The translations under genes were made by a program, and so were the position numbers. DNA of 64,000 nt from Sediminibacillus terrae (lineage in GTDB: Bacteria > Bacillota > Bacilli > Bacillales > Amphibacillaceae): assembly GCF_009602435.1 (NCBI RefSeq), contig NZ_VZDQ01000028.1, forward strand, positions 1 through 64,000. The letters run 5' to 3'. Below the pieces are notes generated by a model. It made no database searches, was not told the origin of the DNA, and was given only the letters and a program-made list of their open reading frames with translations. Positions 62,408 through 64,000 of this stretch are shown piece after piece (position 1 is the stretch's first letter; every line of letters starts with the position of its first letter).

Positions 62408-63032
62408 AAGCGTATTATCCACCGCTTCGGTAGCATACTTCACTTTCCGCGGGCACGGCTTCAGCTAACTTGGTAAAGAAAACCGCTTTACCAAGTGGAT
62501 CTTCAGCTCGCGCTTTTCCCGCTGGAGTCTGCGTATGCTACCTGCGCTAAGGAGCATGCTGCTTGTCGTAAGTATAGAGAATTTTCTTTAAGCCCAACAA
62601 GCCATCTTAAAAACGGTTGTCAGAAAACATGTACTTCTTTTCATAAAAAGAAAGTTGGAATTCTGTATTTGCTCCTTCTCTTGAACTTTCTGCCTTGTTT
62701 TCCCAGCTATCTCCTTTGATGATACGGTGCATGAAGTATTATGAAAAAAATGCGAGTACACGCGTTTCTAAACAGAACGCTGTTCCTAGCGAAGAAAATA
62801 CCTGGAGACTCCTCGAAAATACAAAACAATTTTCTTCGTGCGATGCATCGCTGCCGCAGCCTTCCTTGTCCTGCGGGAGGAAAGGCCTCGGTGAGATCCC
62901 GCAGAGCGTCAGCTCGAGGAAGCTCACCAGCCGCCCGCGGAAAGCGCAGGGTATTTTCGCAGCGTCGAACTCCCACTCAACGAGTGGAAGAAGTTGGGAA
63001 GACAAATTCAAACCATGTCGCAGTTTCTATCA
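62408..63032 (-). repeat. ~600-bp non-coding multi-hairpin element, copy 2 (inverted)
   Basis: Reverse complement of the element at 33053-33652. From this strand: ACCGCTTCGGTAGCATAC at the left, the TTGGTAAAG/CTTTACCAA hairpin near 62470-62500, then a diverged AT-rich middle (62580-62740). The second GC-rich block (62760-62980) contains CCTTCCTTGTCCTGCGGGAGG and CCGCCCGCGGAAAGCGCAGGG. It fills the gap between yumC and the MBL gene. Open frames inside are shadows of the repeat. Confidence 0.85.
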
Positions 63033-63226
63033 AAAGGGTAAAATATAGCTAACAACAAATTTCAAGACGGTTAATTAAAGCAAACTTCCCTCCCCTTAAC
63101 CAGCTTTTTGTTTAGAGACAGGATGGCGTTGGTATACAACTATAAGTAAGTCTTCCACTGGCTGCTGATAGGATGGCTGCTTGCGGGGATAATACGAATG
63201 GAATATGCCAATGGAGGTGCTTGTAC

Positions 63227-64000
63227 ATGGAAAATGAATTTGAAGATAGACTCATTCCGGCCACTTCGGTTGCCAGCGGGGTTGGTAAAGAGCTTCTGAC
63301 CGACCTTTATTGCTTCCCGATTCAAGTCGTCAATATGTATTTTTATGGACATCCTGGCGATAGATGGACAATCATCGATGCCGGAATGCCACGTTCAGCC
63401 GATAAAATCATAGATGCGGCAGAAAATCGATTTGGAAAGGATGCCAAACCGGAAGCCATTATCCTCACTCATGGACATTTTGACCATGTCGGAGCGATTG
63501 TCGAGCTGCTCGAAAAATGGCCGGTACCTGTGTATGCCCATAAGGATGAGTTGCCATACTTGACTGGCAAAGAATCTTATCCAGAACCCGATGCTTCCGT
63601 CGACGGCGGATTGGTCGCCAAAATGTCGCCGATGTTTCCAAACCATAGTATCGACATTTCCGAGTATGTCAAACCGCTTCCCGATGACCACTCGGTTCCT
63701 GGCATGCAGGGATGGGAATGGATTCATACACCAGGGCATACCAAAGGACATGTTTCCCTGTTCCGTGAAGAGGATCGTTCTTTAATTGCCGGTGATGCCT
63801 TTGTCACAGTCAAACAAGAATCGTTGTATAACGTAATGACACAAAAACAAGAAATCAGCGGTCCTCCTAGATATTTAACAACGGACTGGGATGCCGCAAA
63901 GCAATCCGTCTTCAAACTCAACGAGCTGGGACCTCTCCTGGCTGCGACAGGCCACGGGATTCCAATGACAGGAGATTTTCTCGCCCAGGAACTGCAAAAA
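63227..64000 (+). CDS. MBL-fold metallo-hydrolase (cut by right edge)
   Basis: At least 258 residues from ATG 63227 (GGAGGTG upstream); the frame is open at the window end. Metallo-beta-lactamase fold: metal-binding ILTHGHFDHVGAIVELL (H-x-H-x-D-H, ~81-97), HTPGHTKGHVSLF (His, ~167-179), LIAGDAFVT (bridging Asp), and a late ATGHG. Glyoxalase-II-like hydrolases and quorum-quenching lactonases share this pattern; the substrate is not deducible. Expected full length about 260-280. Confidence 0.9.
   Translation, partial: MENEFEDRLIPATSVASGVGKELLTDLYCFPIQVVNMYFYGHPGDRWTIIDAGMPRSADKIIDAAENRFGKDAKPEAIILTHGHFDHVGAIVELLEKWPVPVYAHKDELPYLTGKESYPEPDASVDGGLVAKMSPMFPNHSIDISEYVKPLPDDHSVPGMQGWEWIHTPGHTKGHVSLFREEDRSLIAGDAFVTVKQESLYNVMTQKQEISGPPRYLTTDWDAAKQSVFKLNELGPLLAATGHGIPMTGDFLAQELQK

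Noticed and set aside
62739-63052. Overlapping open frames of 89-117 codons on both strands in 62695-63052
   Set aside because: They coincide with the non-coding repeat; near-identical frames appear in the inverted copy at 33.1-33.3 kb, and none has a supported ribosome-binding site.
1-64000. tRNA genes, CRISPR arrays, transposases, prophage genes
   Set aside because: Looked for; no tRNA-like CCA-ended cloverleaf cluster, regular spacer array, DDE transposase or phage structural gene was evident. A tRNAscan run would be needed to exclude isolated tRNAs formally.

Overview
This window comes from a low-to-moderate-GC Firmicute of the family Bacillaceae. Gene content and order follow the Bacillus subtilis yt-/yug-/yui- chromosomal neighbourhoods: leuS, ytzC, ytqB, ytpB, ytoA, asnB, metK, pckA, ytlA-C-D, ytkD, the men genes, yugO, yugN, pgi, yuzA, yugI, yugF, patB, kapB, deoD, bioY, yuiD, yuiC, yuiB, yumB, yumC. 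The K+ channel, K+ uptake and K+/H+ antiport genes and a lipoprotein Cu/Zn superoxide dismutase would suit a halotolerant or marine relative (Halobacillus/Thalassobacillus/Virgibacillus-like), but that is inference. Housekeeping genes dominate. I see no transposase, prophage, CRISPR array or tRNA gene.

Layout. 0-7 kb: the 5' end of a leftward 16S rRNA with its promoter, a rhodanese, leuS with a complete T-box leader, and a two-gene unit of a BMP-family binding lipoprotein and a chemoreceptor. 7-17 kb: ytzC, mnmM(ytqB), the terpene synthase ytpB, ytoA, a C39 peptidase, asnB, a small membrane protein, an ECF sigma/anti-sigma pair, metK with a SAM riboswitch, and yuxK. 17-30 kb: pckA with CcpN-like boxes, a YtlA-C-D type ABC importer, a Nudix hydrolase, small lipoproteins, a Fur-boxed siderophore ATPase, a Ktr/Trk K+ transporter, and a LexA-boxed Y-family polymerase. 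30-42 kb: menaquinone synthesis (menF-D-H-B as a leftward operon, menE split off to the left, menA and a MenI-like thioesterase rightward). 42-49 kb: ribU with an FMN riboswitch, an M42 peptidase, a thioredoxin-like protein, yugO, yugN, pgi, yuzA, yugI. 49-64 kb: yugF, patB, sodC, kapB, khtTU, ptsH, deoD, bioY, the yui genes, NADH dehydrogenase yumB, ferredoxin-NADP reductase yumC, and a metallo-beta-lactamase-fold protein cut by the right edge.

How genes work together. MenF/D/H/B/E/A plus the thioesterase cover most of menaquinone synthesis (menC is not in the window) and would supply the quinone reduced by the type II NADH dehydrogenase YumB. YugO, KtrB/D-like and KhtTU form a potassium set of channel, uptake and K+/H+ antiport. 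Regulation is unusually readable: T-box(Leu), SAM and FMN riboswitches, and Fur, LexA, CcpN, BirA and Rex-like sites.

The least explained material is mostly non-coding. (i) Two copies, in opposite orientation, of a ~600-bp multi-hairpin element lie at 33.05-33.65 and 62.41-63.03 kb, with decayed relatives near 7.1 and 23.6 kb. (ii) A terminator module (CTGGGACAAAAGCAT followed by a CCGAACGA hairpin) recurs downstream of at least six genes. (iii) A second repeat family is at 6.75 and 41.5 kb. (iv) There are candidate structured or small RNAs near 46.6 and 49.3 kb. Among proteins, the most unusual unit is an ECF sigma factor whose presumed anti-sigma carries a degenerate LytR-CpsA-Psr-like domain, with a matching ECF promoter in front of the pair.
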